Shown here piece after piece: positions 57,701 through 64,000 of a stretch of 64,000 nucleotides of DNA. Source of the stretch: Aureimonas psammosilenae (GTDB lineage: Bacteria > Pseudomonadota > Alphaproteobacteria > Rhizobiales > Rhizobiaceae). The notes under the pieces are model-generated. The model made no database searches, was not told the origin of the DNA, and saw only the letters and a program-made list of their open reading frames with translations. The stretch's first letter is position 1. Each line of letters begins with the position of its first letter. The position numbers and the translations under genes are program-made. The stretch is from contig NZ_WEZG01000001.1 of assembly GCF_009176975.1 (NCBI RefSeq), positions 124,001 through 188,000 of the forward strand, written 5' to 3'.

Positions 57701-57825
57701 AATGCGCCCGCTCCTGGCGGATCACCGACGATGTCGGCTCCGATCCGGAGTTCCCCGATGTGTCGGCGCGCGACGCCGAAGCCCTGCGCGAGCTTCGCGC
57801 GGCCGGGCGCTTGGCGGCGGCCTGA
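54793..57825 (+). CDS. ileS: Isoleucyl-tRNA synthetase
   Basis: A 1010-residue class I synthetase that charges tRNA-Ile. The HIGH signature is in [19 protein letters not shown] (residues about 75-93), editing domain motifs [20 protein letters not shown] and [19 protein letters not shown] appear in the connective insert, and the KMSKS loop in [16 protein letters not shown]. The anticodon-binding and C-terminal regions follow; the C-terminal zinc motif of some forms is not seen, as in other alphaproteobacteria. ATG 54793; it ends 20 bases before a terminator. Confidence 0.98.
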   Translation: MSDNQNKTNAAATDYSKTLFLPQTDFPMRAGLPQKEPEWLKRWDDMKLYDQLRDASKGRPRYVLHDGPPYANGHLHIGHALNKVLKDVINRSFQMRGYDANYVPGWDCHGLPIEWKIEEENYRSKGKPKPDLKDSAAMVAFRRECRAYAEHWVGVQSAEFRRLGVEGDFGNPYLTMAYDAESVIAGELIKFAMSGQLYRGSKPVMWSVVEKTALAEAEVEYDDYESDTVWVKFPVRAETVTQNAFHGTGTFHAKAGANESGALDGASVVIWTTTPWTMPGNRAIAYSDRVPYGLYEVTAPDDADNPRWAKFGEKLVLADALAADVFAKARVPDGGFRRLGDVAVADLANLVCDHPLKTLGYPFAVPLLAGEHVTDDAGTGFVHTAPSHGREDFDVWTDHRRELSERGIDTAIPFPVDDDGFYTKDAPGFGPDAEGGAARVLDDKGKKGDANNRVIAALISAGNLLARGRLKHSYPHSWRSKKPVIYRNTPQWFVQMDKDLSAKGDTLRTRAMRAIADTRFVPAAGRNRIGGMIADRPDWVLSRQRAWGVPIAVFADENGEVLKDEGVNERILAAFAAEGADAWFAEGAKERFLGNEHDAAKWHQVRDILDVWFDSGSTHAFCLEKRPDLKWPADLYLEGSDQHRGWFHSSLLEACGTRGRAPYDAVLTHGFVMDEEGRKMSKSLGNVVTPQQVIEQSGADILRLWVVSSDYSEDLRLGKTILQTNIDSYRKLRNTLRWMLGTLAHDTGETVPVAEMPELERLMLHRLAELGRLVEKAYDEFDFKRISRALLDFAVVELSAFYFDIRKDALYCDAPSSRRRLASIQVVRELFDHLVTWLAPMLPFTAEEAWLERHKNSRSVHFEAMRKPDPSWEDASLAAKWQRIRQVRRVVTGALEEERREKRIGSSLEAAPVLFIEDAELRALVQSVDFSEIAITSGLDLSAGAAPDGAFRLPDAPGIAVVPERAKGMKCARSWRITDDVGSDPEFPDVSARDAEALRELRAAGRLAAA

Positions 57826-57844
57826 CGGAACGAAAAAGAACCGG

Positions 57845-57884
57845 GGAGGGAGTGTTGCTTGTGCAACAGTTCCCTCCTTTCTTG
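57845..57884 (+). terminator. Rho-independent terminator of ileS
   Basis: GGAGGGA-G-TGTTGC and GCAACA-GT-TCCCTCC pair (13 base pairs with a small bulge) around TTGT and are followed by TTTCTT, 19 bases after the ileS stop. Confidence 0.85.
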
Positions 57885-58015
57885 CCTGGCAGATGACGAT
57901 CCGTTAAGAAACGCCCGGAATTCGACAGATTCGGATGGGATCGCCGACCTTCATGCGGTCGACGCCGGGTCTGTCGGGCCGCAGGGATTGACCGGCATTG
58001 GGGGCCGTTTTCCGT

Positions 58016-58708
58016 ATGAGCCTTTCGAAAATGCGCGGGGTTTCCGCGCTCGCACTCGTTCTGGCGGCCGCCTCGCTGTCCGGCTGTCTCGGACCGACCT
58101 ACGGCACGGGCAAGTCGGCGGGCGCGCAGCTTTTCGACGATCTCGACGGCATGCTGGCCATGGGTCCGAAGAACAAGGACGAGATCGATTATTCGCCGCG
58201 CGCCGAACTGGTGCGGCCAAAGGACAAGAACGTCCTGCCGGCCCCGCAGGACACGGTGAGCGCCGCCAACGCCCCGAACTGGCCGGAATCGCCCGAACAG
58301 CGCCGGGCGCGCATCCGCGCCAATGCCGACAGGCTCAACAAGGGCGACGGGCCGCTCGGCCCGGAAGTGCTGATGGCGGAAAAGGAAGGCGTCACCGACG
58401 AGGAGCGCGCCCGCAACACCGTCGGCAGCTACGGGCAGAACAACAACGGCCGAGGCGACATGGGCCGGGTGCTGACGCCGGACGAGCTGAATGCCGGGCG
58501 CGAGCAGTTCAAGAAGCGGCTCGCCGAATCGCGGCAGGGCAGCGCGGCCTCGCGCAAGTACCTGTCCGAGCCGCCGCTGGCCTATCGCCAGCCCTCCGCC
58601 TCCGCTCCGGTGGGCGATCCGGGCGTGGACGAGGACGTCAAGCAGCGTCGTCTCGACGGCAACGACAAGACGCTGTTGCAGAAGCTCAAAGGTCTGAACC
58701 CGTTCTGA
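58016..58708 (+). CDS. Lipoprotein of unknown function
   Basis: A 230-residue protein with a lipoprotein signal peptide: MSLSKMRGVSALALVLAAAS followed by lipobox LSGC (Cys at about residue 24). The mature part is charged, Pro/Ala/Gly-rich and probably extended, with TYGTGKSAGAQLFDDLDGML at its beginning, a pattern conserved in rhizobial proteins placed directly after ileS. No enzymatic motif. It is likely anchored to the outer or inner membrane in the periplasm. Start chosen at ATG 58016; ATG 58031 is possible and would shorten the n-region. Convergent with tadA, 4 bases apart. Confidence 0.8.
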   Translation: MSLSKMRGVSALALVLAAASLSGCLGPTYGTGKSAGAQLFDDLDGMLAMGPKNKDEIDYSPRAELVRPKDKNVLPAPQDTVSAANAPNWPESPEQRRARIRANADRLNKGDGPLGPEVLMAEKEGVTDEERARNTVGSYGQNNNGRGDMGRVLTPDELNAGREQFKKRLAESRQGSAASRKYLSEPPLAYRQPSASAPVGDPGVDEDVKQRRLDGNDKTLLQKLKGLNPF

Positions 58709-58712
58709 CCGT

Positions 58713-59144
58713 TCAGCCGCGCCGCTCGGCGAAGAAGCGGCGCAGGATGTCCCCGGCTTCGCGTTCCGCGATGTCGGGATAGACTTCCGGCGCATGGTGG
58801 CACGTGGGTTGCGCGTAGAACCGGGCCCCGTGCGAAACGCCGCCGCCCTTCGGGTCAGGCGCGCCGTAGTAAAGCCGCCGGATGCGCGCGAAGCTGATCG
58901 CCGCCGCGCACATGGCGCAGGGCTCCAGCGTCACGTAGAGATCGGCGCCGTTCAAGCGCTCCTGCCCGAGGCTGGCGCAGGTCTGCCTGATCGCCAGCAT
59001 TTCCGCATGGGCCGTCGGGTCGCTCATTTCGCGCGTGCGGTTGCCGGCGCGTCCGACGACCTCCCCGTCCAGAACCACCACGGCGCCGACCGGCACCTCG
59101 CCGCGCGCCGCCGCGCTCCGCGCTTCATGGAGCGCGAGTTCCAT
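58713..59144 (-). CDS. tadA: tRNA-specific adenosine deaminase
   Basis: A 143-residue zinc deaminase that converts A34 to inosine in tRNA-Arg(ACG). Zinc and catalytic motifs are TAHAEMLAI (His 46, Glu 48) and EPCAMCAAA (Cys 76, Cys 79). PVGAVVVLDGEVVGRAGN and the C-terminal LRRFFAERR fit TadA. An in-frame GTG at 59174 would add 10 residues and cannot be excluded. It diverges from the pseudouridine synthase gene. Confidence 0.95.
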   Translation of the reverse strand: MELALHEARSAAARGEVPVGAVVVLDGEVVGRAGNRTREMSDPTAHAEMLAIRQTCASLGQERLNGADLYVTLEPCAMCAAAISFARIRRLYYGAPDPKGGGVSHGARFYAQPTCHHAPEVYPDIAEREAGDILRRFFAERRG

Positions 59145-59236
59145 ATATCCGCTGCTTAAGCGTCTTGACGTCACGGGTTCTCTCGCCGGTTCGCGTGCGA
59201 CCTGATAAGCAGCGCCCCATCTGAAGGCAAAGTTTC

Positions 59237-61201
59237 ATGAACGATAAACGCGACGGCGACGACAAGAAGCGCGGACGAGGGTTTGCGACGGGCGAACGGG
59301 GCAGGGGACCGAAGGGGCCTCCGCGCTCCGGCGAGGGCCGCCCACGCGGCGACAAGCCCTTCCGCCCCCGGCCCGAGCGCGCGGGCGGCGAGAGCGCCGA
59401 GCGCACTGACCGTCCGAAGCGCGCTTTCGGCGGCGCGGACGGCGAGAAGCGCCCGCCAAGGGCGGATGGCGAAGGGCGCGGCCCCCGTCCCGCCGGGCCT
59501 CGGCGCGAGGGCGGCGGCTTTGCCAAGCGCGAAGGCGGCGGTTTCGGCAAGCGCGAGGAGGGCGGCTTCAAGAAGCGCGAAGGCGGTTTCGAGAAGCGTG
59601 ACGGTAAGCCTTTCGAGAAGCGCGAAGGCGCGAGCTTCGACAAGCCGCGCAGCGATCGGCCCCGGCGCGAGGGAGGCGCGGAGGACGCCGCCTCCGGCAT
59701 GCGCATCGCCAAGCGGCTGGCGCGCGCCGGCATCGCGTCGCGCCGCGACGCCGAGGCGATGATCGCCGACGGGCGCGTGCGCCTCAACGGCCAGCTCGTG
59801 GAAACGCCGGCCATCGTGGTGAAGGCGAGCGACCGCATCGAGATCGACGGCCAGCCCTTGCCGGCGACCGAGCGCACGCGTTTGTGGCTGTTCCACAAGC
59901 CGGCCGGGCTCGTCACCACCAACCGCGACCCGGAAGGCCGCCCGACCGTGTTCGAGCGTCTGCCCGAAGACCTGCCGCGCGTGATGACGGTCGGCCGGCT
60001 CGACATCAACACCGAAGGGCTGCTGCTCCTCACCAACGACGGCGGGCTCGCCCGCACGCTGGAGCTGCCCGAAACCGGCTGGCTGCGTCGCTATCGCGTG
60101 CGCGCCTATGGGACGATCACGCAAAAGGCGCTGGACGAGCTGAAGCACGGCATTGCGGTGGACGGCGTGTTCTATGGGGCGATCGAGGCGACGCTCGATT
60201 CGCAGACCGGCCACAATGTCTGGATGACGCTCGGCCTTCGCGAAGGCAAGAACCGCGAGGTGAAGCGCGTTCTTGGGCATCTCGGCCTCGAAGTGAACCG
60301 CCTGATCCGCTTGTCCTTCGGGCCGTTCCAACTCGGCGACCTGCCGGAAGGCGCGGTGCGCGAGATCAAGGGCCGCACCCTGCGCGACCAGCTCGGCGAG
60401 CGGCTGATCGAGGATTCGGGCGCCGACTTCGACGCGCCGATCGTCAACACCTTCACCAACGACGTGGTGGAAGCGGGCGCCAAGGGCCGGACCGAGAATG
60501 CCGCCGAGACGGTTGAGCGCCGCGAACGGACCCCGGCACCGAAGAACGAATGGGTGACCTCGCGCGGCGAGGCCAAGAAGCCGAGCCGCAAAAGCTTCGG
60601 CGACGCGAAGAGCTTCGGCGACGCCAAGCGCGAATCGGCTTTGGCGCGTCTCGACACCAAGCCGCGCTTCGAAGGGCGCGGGCGCGACGGCGCGAAAGCG
60701 GAGGGCTCGTTCCGCGACAAGCCGCGCCGCGAGGACGGCAAATCCTTCGGTGGCGGTGACAAGCCGTTCCGCCCCAAGCGCGGCGAGGAAGGCGGCGGCG
60801 ACGAGCGCCCGGCGCGCCCCAAAGCGCCGACCGGGCGGCGCAGCGCCAATGTCTGGATCGCGCCGGGTGGGCGTCCCTTGAGCGAACGGCAGGCCGCCGA
60901 GCAGGTGGAGCGCAAAGAGCGTAAGGAGCGCATGGATCGGGCCGGCGGCGACAAGCCGCTGCGCTCGCGCGGCTTCCGCGACGCTCCCGGCGGGGCGGCG
61001 CGCCCTGACGGCGACAAGCCCCGCCGCTCGGCGGGCTTCCGCTCGCAATCGGCCGGCAAGTCCTTCGGCGAAGGCGGCGAAAAGCGCGGTGGCCCGAAGG
61101 AGGGCGGCTTCGGGGGCAAGGGCGGCGGGGATCGCCCGCGTGGGCGCCCGAGCGGCGGCGGCGGTGCCGGCGGGCCGAAGCGTCCGCCGCGCGGGGAATA
61201 A
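59237..61201 (+). CDS. rRNA pseudouridine synthase (RluB/RsuA type) with long disordered arms
   Basis: A 654-residue protein in which the enzyme occupies only about residues 155-400. It has an S4 RNA-binding domain (MRIAKRLARAGIASRRDAEA at 155-174) and the synthase domain with catalytic Asp 255 in VGRLDINTEGLLLLTNDG, then GLREGKNREVKRVL. The family usually needs 230-290 residues. The N-terminal 150 and C-terminal about 240 residues are low-complexity, rich in Gly, Arg, Lys, Glu, Phe, with degenerate repeats such as GGFAKREGG, GFGKREEGG, GFKKREGG, GGFEKRD and later GDKPFRPK/GDKPLRSR. These are probably disordered, highly charged and RNA-binding. It probably modifies 23S or 16S rRNA. rsmD follows by 3 bases. 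Confidence 0.92.
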   Translation: MNDKRDGDDKKRGRGFATGERGRGPKGPPRSGEGRPRGDKPFRPRPERAGGESAERTDRPKRAFGGADGEKRPPRADGEGRGPRPAGPRREGGGFAKREGGGFGKREEGGFKKREGGFEKRDGKPFEKREGASFDKPRSDRPRREGGAEDAASGMRIAKRLARAGIASRRDAEAMIADGRVRLNGQLVETPAIVVKASDRIEIDGQPLPATERTRLWLFHKPAGLVTTNRDPEGRPTVFERLPEDLPRVMTVGRLDINTEGLLLLTNDGGLARTLELPETGWLRRYRVRAYGTITQKALDELKHGIAVDGVFYGAIEATLDSQTGHNVWMTLGLREGKNREVKRVLGHLGLEVNRLIRLSFGPFQLGDLPEGAVREIKGRTLRDQLGERLIEDSGADFDAPIVNTFTNDVVEAGAKGRTENAAETVERRERTPAPKNEWVTSRGEAKKPSRKSFGDAKSFGDAKRESALARLDTKPRFEGRGRDGAKAEGSFRDKPRREDGKSFGGGDKPFRPKRGEEGGGDERPARPKAPTGRRSANVWIAPGGRPLSERQAAEQVERKERKERMDRAGGDKPLRSRGFRDAPGGAARPDGDKPRRSAGFRSQSAGKSFGEGGEKRGGPKEGGFGGKGGGDRPRGRPSGGGGAGGPKRPPRGE

Positions 61202-61204
61202 GGT

Positions 61205-61780
61205 TTGCGCATCGTCGGTGGCCGGTTTCGCGGCCGAAACATCGAAAGCCCGAAAACGGACGCGATCCGGCCGACCACCGACCGGGCGCGCGAAACGCTC
61301 TTCAACGTGATCGAGCACGCCTATGGCGACGCGCTCGCCGATGCGCGCATCCTCGACCTGTTTTCCGGCACCGGCGCGCTCGGGCTGGAGGCCCTGTCGC
61401 GCGGTGCGCGCTTTTGCCTCTTCGTGGAGGAAGGCGTCGAAGGGCGCGGCCTCCTTCGCGCCAATGTCGAGAATTTCGGGCTGACCGGCGCGACCAAGAT
61501 CTTCCGGCGCGATGCCACCAAGCTCGGGCCCGCCGCGCCGCAGGAGCCCTTCAGCCTCGTTTTCGCCGACCCGCCCTACAACCGCAATCTCGGCAGCCTC
61601 GCGCTTCGGAGCGCCCGCGACGGCGGTTGGCTGCAGGACAACGCGCTTTGCGTGGTGGAGGAAGCGGTCGGTGCGCCCTTCGAAGCACCTCGCGGCTTCG
61701 AATGCGTCGAGGAACGGCGGATCGGGGACACGCTTTTCCGCTTCCTTCGTTTTCGTGAGGGCGAGACGGGCCAATCCTAA
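61205..61780 (+). CDS. rsmD: 16S rRNA (guanine966-N2)-methyltransferase
   Basis: A 191-residue class I methyltransferase that methylates G966 of 16S rRNA. The TTG start at 61205 gives MRIVGGRFRGRNIESPKTDA, the standard RsmD beginning (R..GG..RGR.L..P....RPT.DR.RE), then IRPTTDRARETLFNVIEH, motif I ILDLFSGTGALGLEALSRGA and the catalytic DPPYN in LVFADPPYNRNLGS. Length and order match RsmD. It starts 3 bases after the pseudouridine synthase stop; two rRNA-modifying enzymes are thus coupled. Confidence 0.94.
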   Translation: MRIVGGRFRGRNIESPKTDAIRPTTDRARETLFNVIEHAYGDALADARILDLFSGTGALGLEALSRGARFCLFVEEGVEGRGLLRANVENFGLTGATKIFRRDATKLGPAAPQEPFSLVFADPPYNRNLGSLALRSARDGGWLQDNALCVVEEAVGAPFEAPRGFECVEERRIGDTLFRFLRFREGETGQS

Positions 61781-61864
61781 CAAAAACGTAAATTGCGCCT
61801 TTGGTGGCGGGGGCCTACTCCCGCGCCATATCCGGGCCGAATACGCGACAAGGACCCCTTCTCG

Positions 61865-63298
61865 ATGCTCCGATCCTCCCGCCTTCTGGGCGCTTCCGTT
61901 CTGGTGCTCGGCTTGGGCTTTGCCCCGCTGAGCTACGCGCAGGCGCCGCAAGCCCCGGCAAAGCCCGCTGCAACGGCGGCGGAAAGGATGGCCGAGGCCG
62001 AGGCCAAGCGCCCGAAGGTCGAGAGCTTCGCCCTGTCCAACGGCCTGCAGGTCGTGGTCCTTCCCGACCACCGCGCGCCGATCGTGACGCAGATGATCTG
62101 GTACAAGGCGGGCGCGGCCGACGAGGTGGCGGGCACGTCCGGCATCGCCCACTTCCTTGAACACCTGATGTTCAAGGGCACCAAGAACCACAAGACCGGC
62201 GAGTTCTCGGCCGCCGTGTCGGATATCGGCGGCGAGGAGAACGCCTTCACCTCCTCCGACTACACCGCTTACTACCAGCAGGTGCCGGCCGAGGCGCTGG
62301 GGCGGATGATGGAATTCGAGTCCGACCGGATGGAGAACCTCATTCTCTCCGACGAGGCCGTGCTGCCGGAGCGCGACGTCATTCTGGAAGAGCGCCGGAT
62401 GCGCGTCGAGAACGACCCGTCCTCCAAGCTCGGCGAAGCGCTCGACGCCACCCTCTACCAGAACAGCCATTACGGCATCCCGGTGATCGGCTGGCGGCAC
62501 GAGATGGAGAAGCTGTCGCGCGAGGACGCGATCGCCTGGTACGACCGCTATTACACGCCCAACAACGCCACCTTGGTGATCGCCGGCGACGTCACGGTGG
62601 AACAGGTGCGCGAGCTTGCCGAAAAGACCTTCGGCCAGGTGAAGCGCCGCGCCGAGCCGGGCGACCGCGCCGCCCTTCGCGCCACCGAGCCCGAACCGCT
62701 CGCCGCGCGCACCGTGACGCTGCGCGACCCGCGCGTGACGCAGCCTTCCATGCAGCGCACCTATCTCGCTCCGTCCGACAACACGGCAGCGCCCGGCGAA
62801 GCCGAAGCGCTCGACATCCTCGCCGATGCGCTCGGCGGCGGCACCACGAGCCGTCTCTACCGCGCGCTCGTCGTGGAACAGGGCATCTCTGCCGGAACCG
62901 GCGCTTTCTATCAGAGCGGCCGGTTGAAGGAAGGCGAGTTCGGCGTCTATGGCACGCCGCGCGGAGAGGCCGACCTGCCGAAGGTGGAAGCGGCGATCGA
63001 TGCCGAGATCGCGCGGATCGTGAAGGACGGCATCACCCCTGAAGAACTGGAGCGTGCCAAGAACCGCGTGCGCAAGGCCACGATCTACGAGCGCGACAAC
63101 CAGACGGCGCTCGGCCGTCGCTATGGCGCAGCGCTTTCCATCGGCCGCAGCATCGCCGACGTCGATTCCTATCCCGACCGGATCGAGAAGGTGACGGTGG
63201 ATCAGGTGAACGCCGCCGCCCGCAAGTATCTCGACCCGAAGCGCTCCGTCACCGGCTATCTCCTGCCGGACGCCGCACCCGCAGAATCGCGTTCCTGA
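61865..63298 (+). CDS. M16 family zinc metallopeptidase (catalytic subunit)
   Basis: A 477-residue secreted M16 peptidase. The signal peptide MLRSSRLLGASVLVLGLG is followed by AQA cleavage near residue 27. The inverted zinc motif HFLEH (His-x-x-Glu-His) is in GTSGIAHFLEHLMFKGTKNH at residues about 98-117, and the third ligand Glu and accessory residues in GGEENAFTSSDYTAYYQQ. The second inactive-half repeat follows from about residue 250 with the R/Y residues TTSRLYRALV. Enzymes of this type degrade peptides in the periplasm. A second M16-like gene follows directly. Confidence 0.93.
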   Translation: MLRSSRLLGASVLVLGLGFAPLSYAQAPQAPAKPAATAAERMAEAEAKRPKVESFALSNGLQVVVLPDHRAPIVTQMIWYKAGAADEVAGTSGIAHFLEHLMFKGTKNHKTGEFSAAVSDIGGEENAFTSSDYTAYYQQVPAEALGRMMEFESDRMENLILSDEAVLPERDVILEERRMRVENDPSSKLGEALDATLYQNSHYGIPVIGWRHEMEKLSREDAIAWYDRYYTPNNATLVIAGDVTVEQVRELAEKTFGQVKRRAEPGDRAALRATEPEPLAARTVTLRDPRVTQPSMQRTYLAPSDNTAAPGEAEALDILADALGGGTTSRLYRALVVEQGISAGTGAFYQSGRLKEGEFGVYGTPRGEADLPKVEAAIDAEIARIVKDGITPEELERAKNRVRKATIYERDNQTALGRRYGAALSIGRSIADVDSYPDRIEKVTVDQVNAAARKYLDPKRSVTGYLLPDAAPAESRS

Positions 63299-63301
63299 GC
63301 C

Positions 63302-64000
63302 ATGAAGGACGAAGCAAACTCCGTGACCGCGCTATTCCGCTCCGCTCCGCGCTTCGCCGCCGCCCTCGGCCTGACGCTTCTTTCATCCTTCGCCGCTTTT
63401 GGGACGGCGCAGGCGGTGGAAATCAAGGAGATCACCAGCCCCGGCGGCATCAAGGCCTACCTGGTCGAGGACTACACGAACCCGCTCGTCGCGGTGAACT
63501 TCGCCTTCAAGGGCGCGGGCGCTTCCGCCGACGCCGAGGGCAAGGAAGGCACGGCGAACCTCCTCACCGGCCTTCTCGACGAGGGCGCCGGCGACATCGA
63601 AAGCCGGCAGTTCCAGGAGAAGATCGACGATCTCGGCATCGGCCTCAGCTTCGACGCCTCGTCCGACAACTTCACCGGCTCCTTCCGCACCATCGTCGAG
63701 AACGAGGACGAGGCGTTCGATCTGCTTCGCCTCGCCCTCAACAATCCACGCTTCGACAAGGAGCCGCTGGAGCGCATCCGCGGGCAGATTCTCACCGGCA
63801 TTCTCGCCAACGAGAACGATCCGGGCGAGTTGCTCGGCAAGGCGTGGCGGCAGACGGTGTTCCCCGGCCATCCTTATTCCCGCCCGCCCGAAGGCACGAA
63901 GGAAACGCTCGCCGCCGTTTCGCGCGAGGATCTCCAGCGCTTCCGCGACAAGGGCTTTGCCCGTGACAACCTCGTGGTCGGCGTCGTCGGCGCGATCGAC
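63302..64000 (+). CDS. M16 family peptidase, non-catalytic subunit (3' end outside window)
   Basis: Open from ATG 63302 to the window edge, 233 residues visible. An N-terminal signal region AAALGLTLLSSFAAFGTAQA precedes VEIKEITSPGGIKAYLVEDY, the usual first strand of M16 proteins. In the position of HxxEH stands GTANLLTGLLDEGAGD, so the zinc motif is absent; the pattern of M16 partners is retained (SRQFQEKIDDLGIGLSFDAS). It probably forms the known type of heterodimer with the preceding active subunit. It is 3 bases from the first gene's stop. Confidence 0.88.
   Translation, partial: MKDEANSVTALFRSAPRFAAALGLTLLSSFAAFGTAQAVEIKEITSPGGIKAYLVEDYTNPLVAVNFAFKGAGASADAEGKEGTANLLTGLLDEGAGDIESRQFQEKIDDLGIGLSFDASSDNFTGSFRTIVENEDEAFDLLRLALNNPRFDKEPLERIRGQILTGILANENDPGELLGKAWRQTVFPGHPYSRPPEGTKETLAAVSREDLQRFRDKGFARDNLVVGVVGAID

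Noticed and set aside
59171..62500. A very long minus-strand open frame (over 1100 codons)
   Set aside because: It lies antisense to the pseudouridine synthase, rsmD and M16 genes, whose protein motifs are unambiguous. Its composition is that of a GC-rich shadow frame.

Overview
This is a GC-rich bacterial chromosome segment with dense gene packing and many 4-base ATGA/GTGA start-stop overlaps. Gene content points to an alphaproteobacterium of the Hyphomicrobiales (Rhizobiales): a complete rhizobial-type glycerol ABC transporter operon (glpR-D-S-T-P-Q-U-V-K), a CIRCE-controlled groES-groEL, a cyoABCD quinol oxidase, and the local order groESL / HAD hydrolase / ribF / ileS. A phyllosphere-type genus of the Aurantimonadaceae would fit the UV-repair content, but that placement is inference. 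No tRNA, rRNA, CRISPR array, insertion sequence or prophage was seen.

Layout. (1) 1-19242 is a cell-surface and type I secretion island. On the minus strand are a TPR protein (cut by the window edge), a secreted RTX calcium-binding protein and a protein with ChW-like tryptophan motifs. Diverging from them is a tightly packed plus-strand run: two full-length paralogs of an unrecognised surface-associated family, an unrecognised 699-residue protein, three family-4 glycosyltransferases, two SapC-family proteins, a methyltransferase, a polysaccharide pyruvyl transferase family protein, a PrtD-type ABC exporter, its HlyD-type adaptor and, at the end, aroQ. The simplest reading is a system that makes, glycosylates and exports an RTX surface protein. 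(2) 19239-30882 holds a VOC protein, the glycerol uptake and catabolism operon with its DeoR-family repressor, and a GntR/UTRA regulator. (3) 31118-37587 holds a small conserved protein, a three-gene putative UV-damage repair unit (spore photoproduct lyase-like radical SAM enzyme, DHH phosphoesterase, UV damage endonuclease) and three short-chain dehydrogenases. (4) 37914-48911 holds cyoABCD with a strong terminator, a GH15 glucoamylase-like enzyme, a second photoproduct-lyase family protein, and a glycolate oxidase locus glcD-[Uma2]-glcE without glcF. (5) 48916-64000 is mostly housekeeping: a PPP-type phosphatase, groEL, groES, a HAD-IIA phosphatase, ribF, a uracil-DNA glycosylase-like protein, ileS, a lipoprotein, tadA, an rRNA pseudouridine synthase with long disordered arms, rsmD and an M16 peptidase pair (the second cut by the window end).

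Regulatory signals readable from the bases include CIRCE and a promoter at groES, CGAAA boxes phased by 21 bp and 11 bp around glpR/glpD, rho-independent terminators after cyoD, groEL and ileS, a terminator-like hairpin between glpV and glpK, and a TTAACCAT (CtrA-type) half-site in the divergent promoter region of the RTX island.
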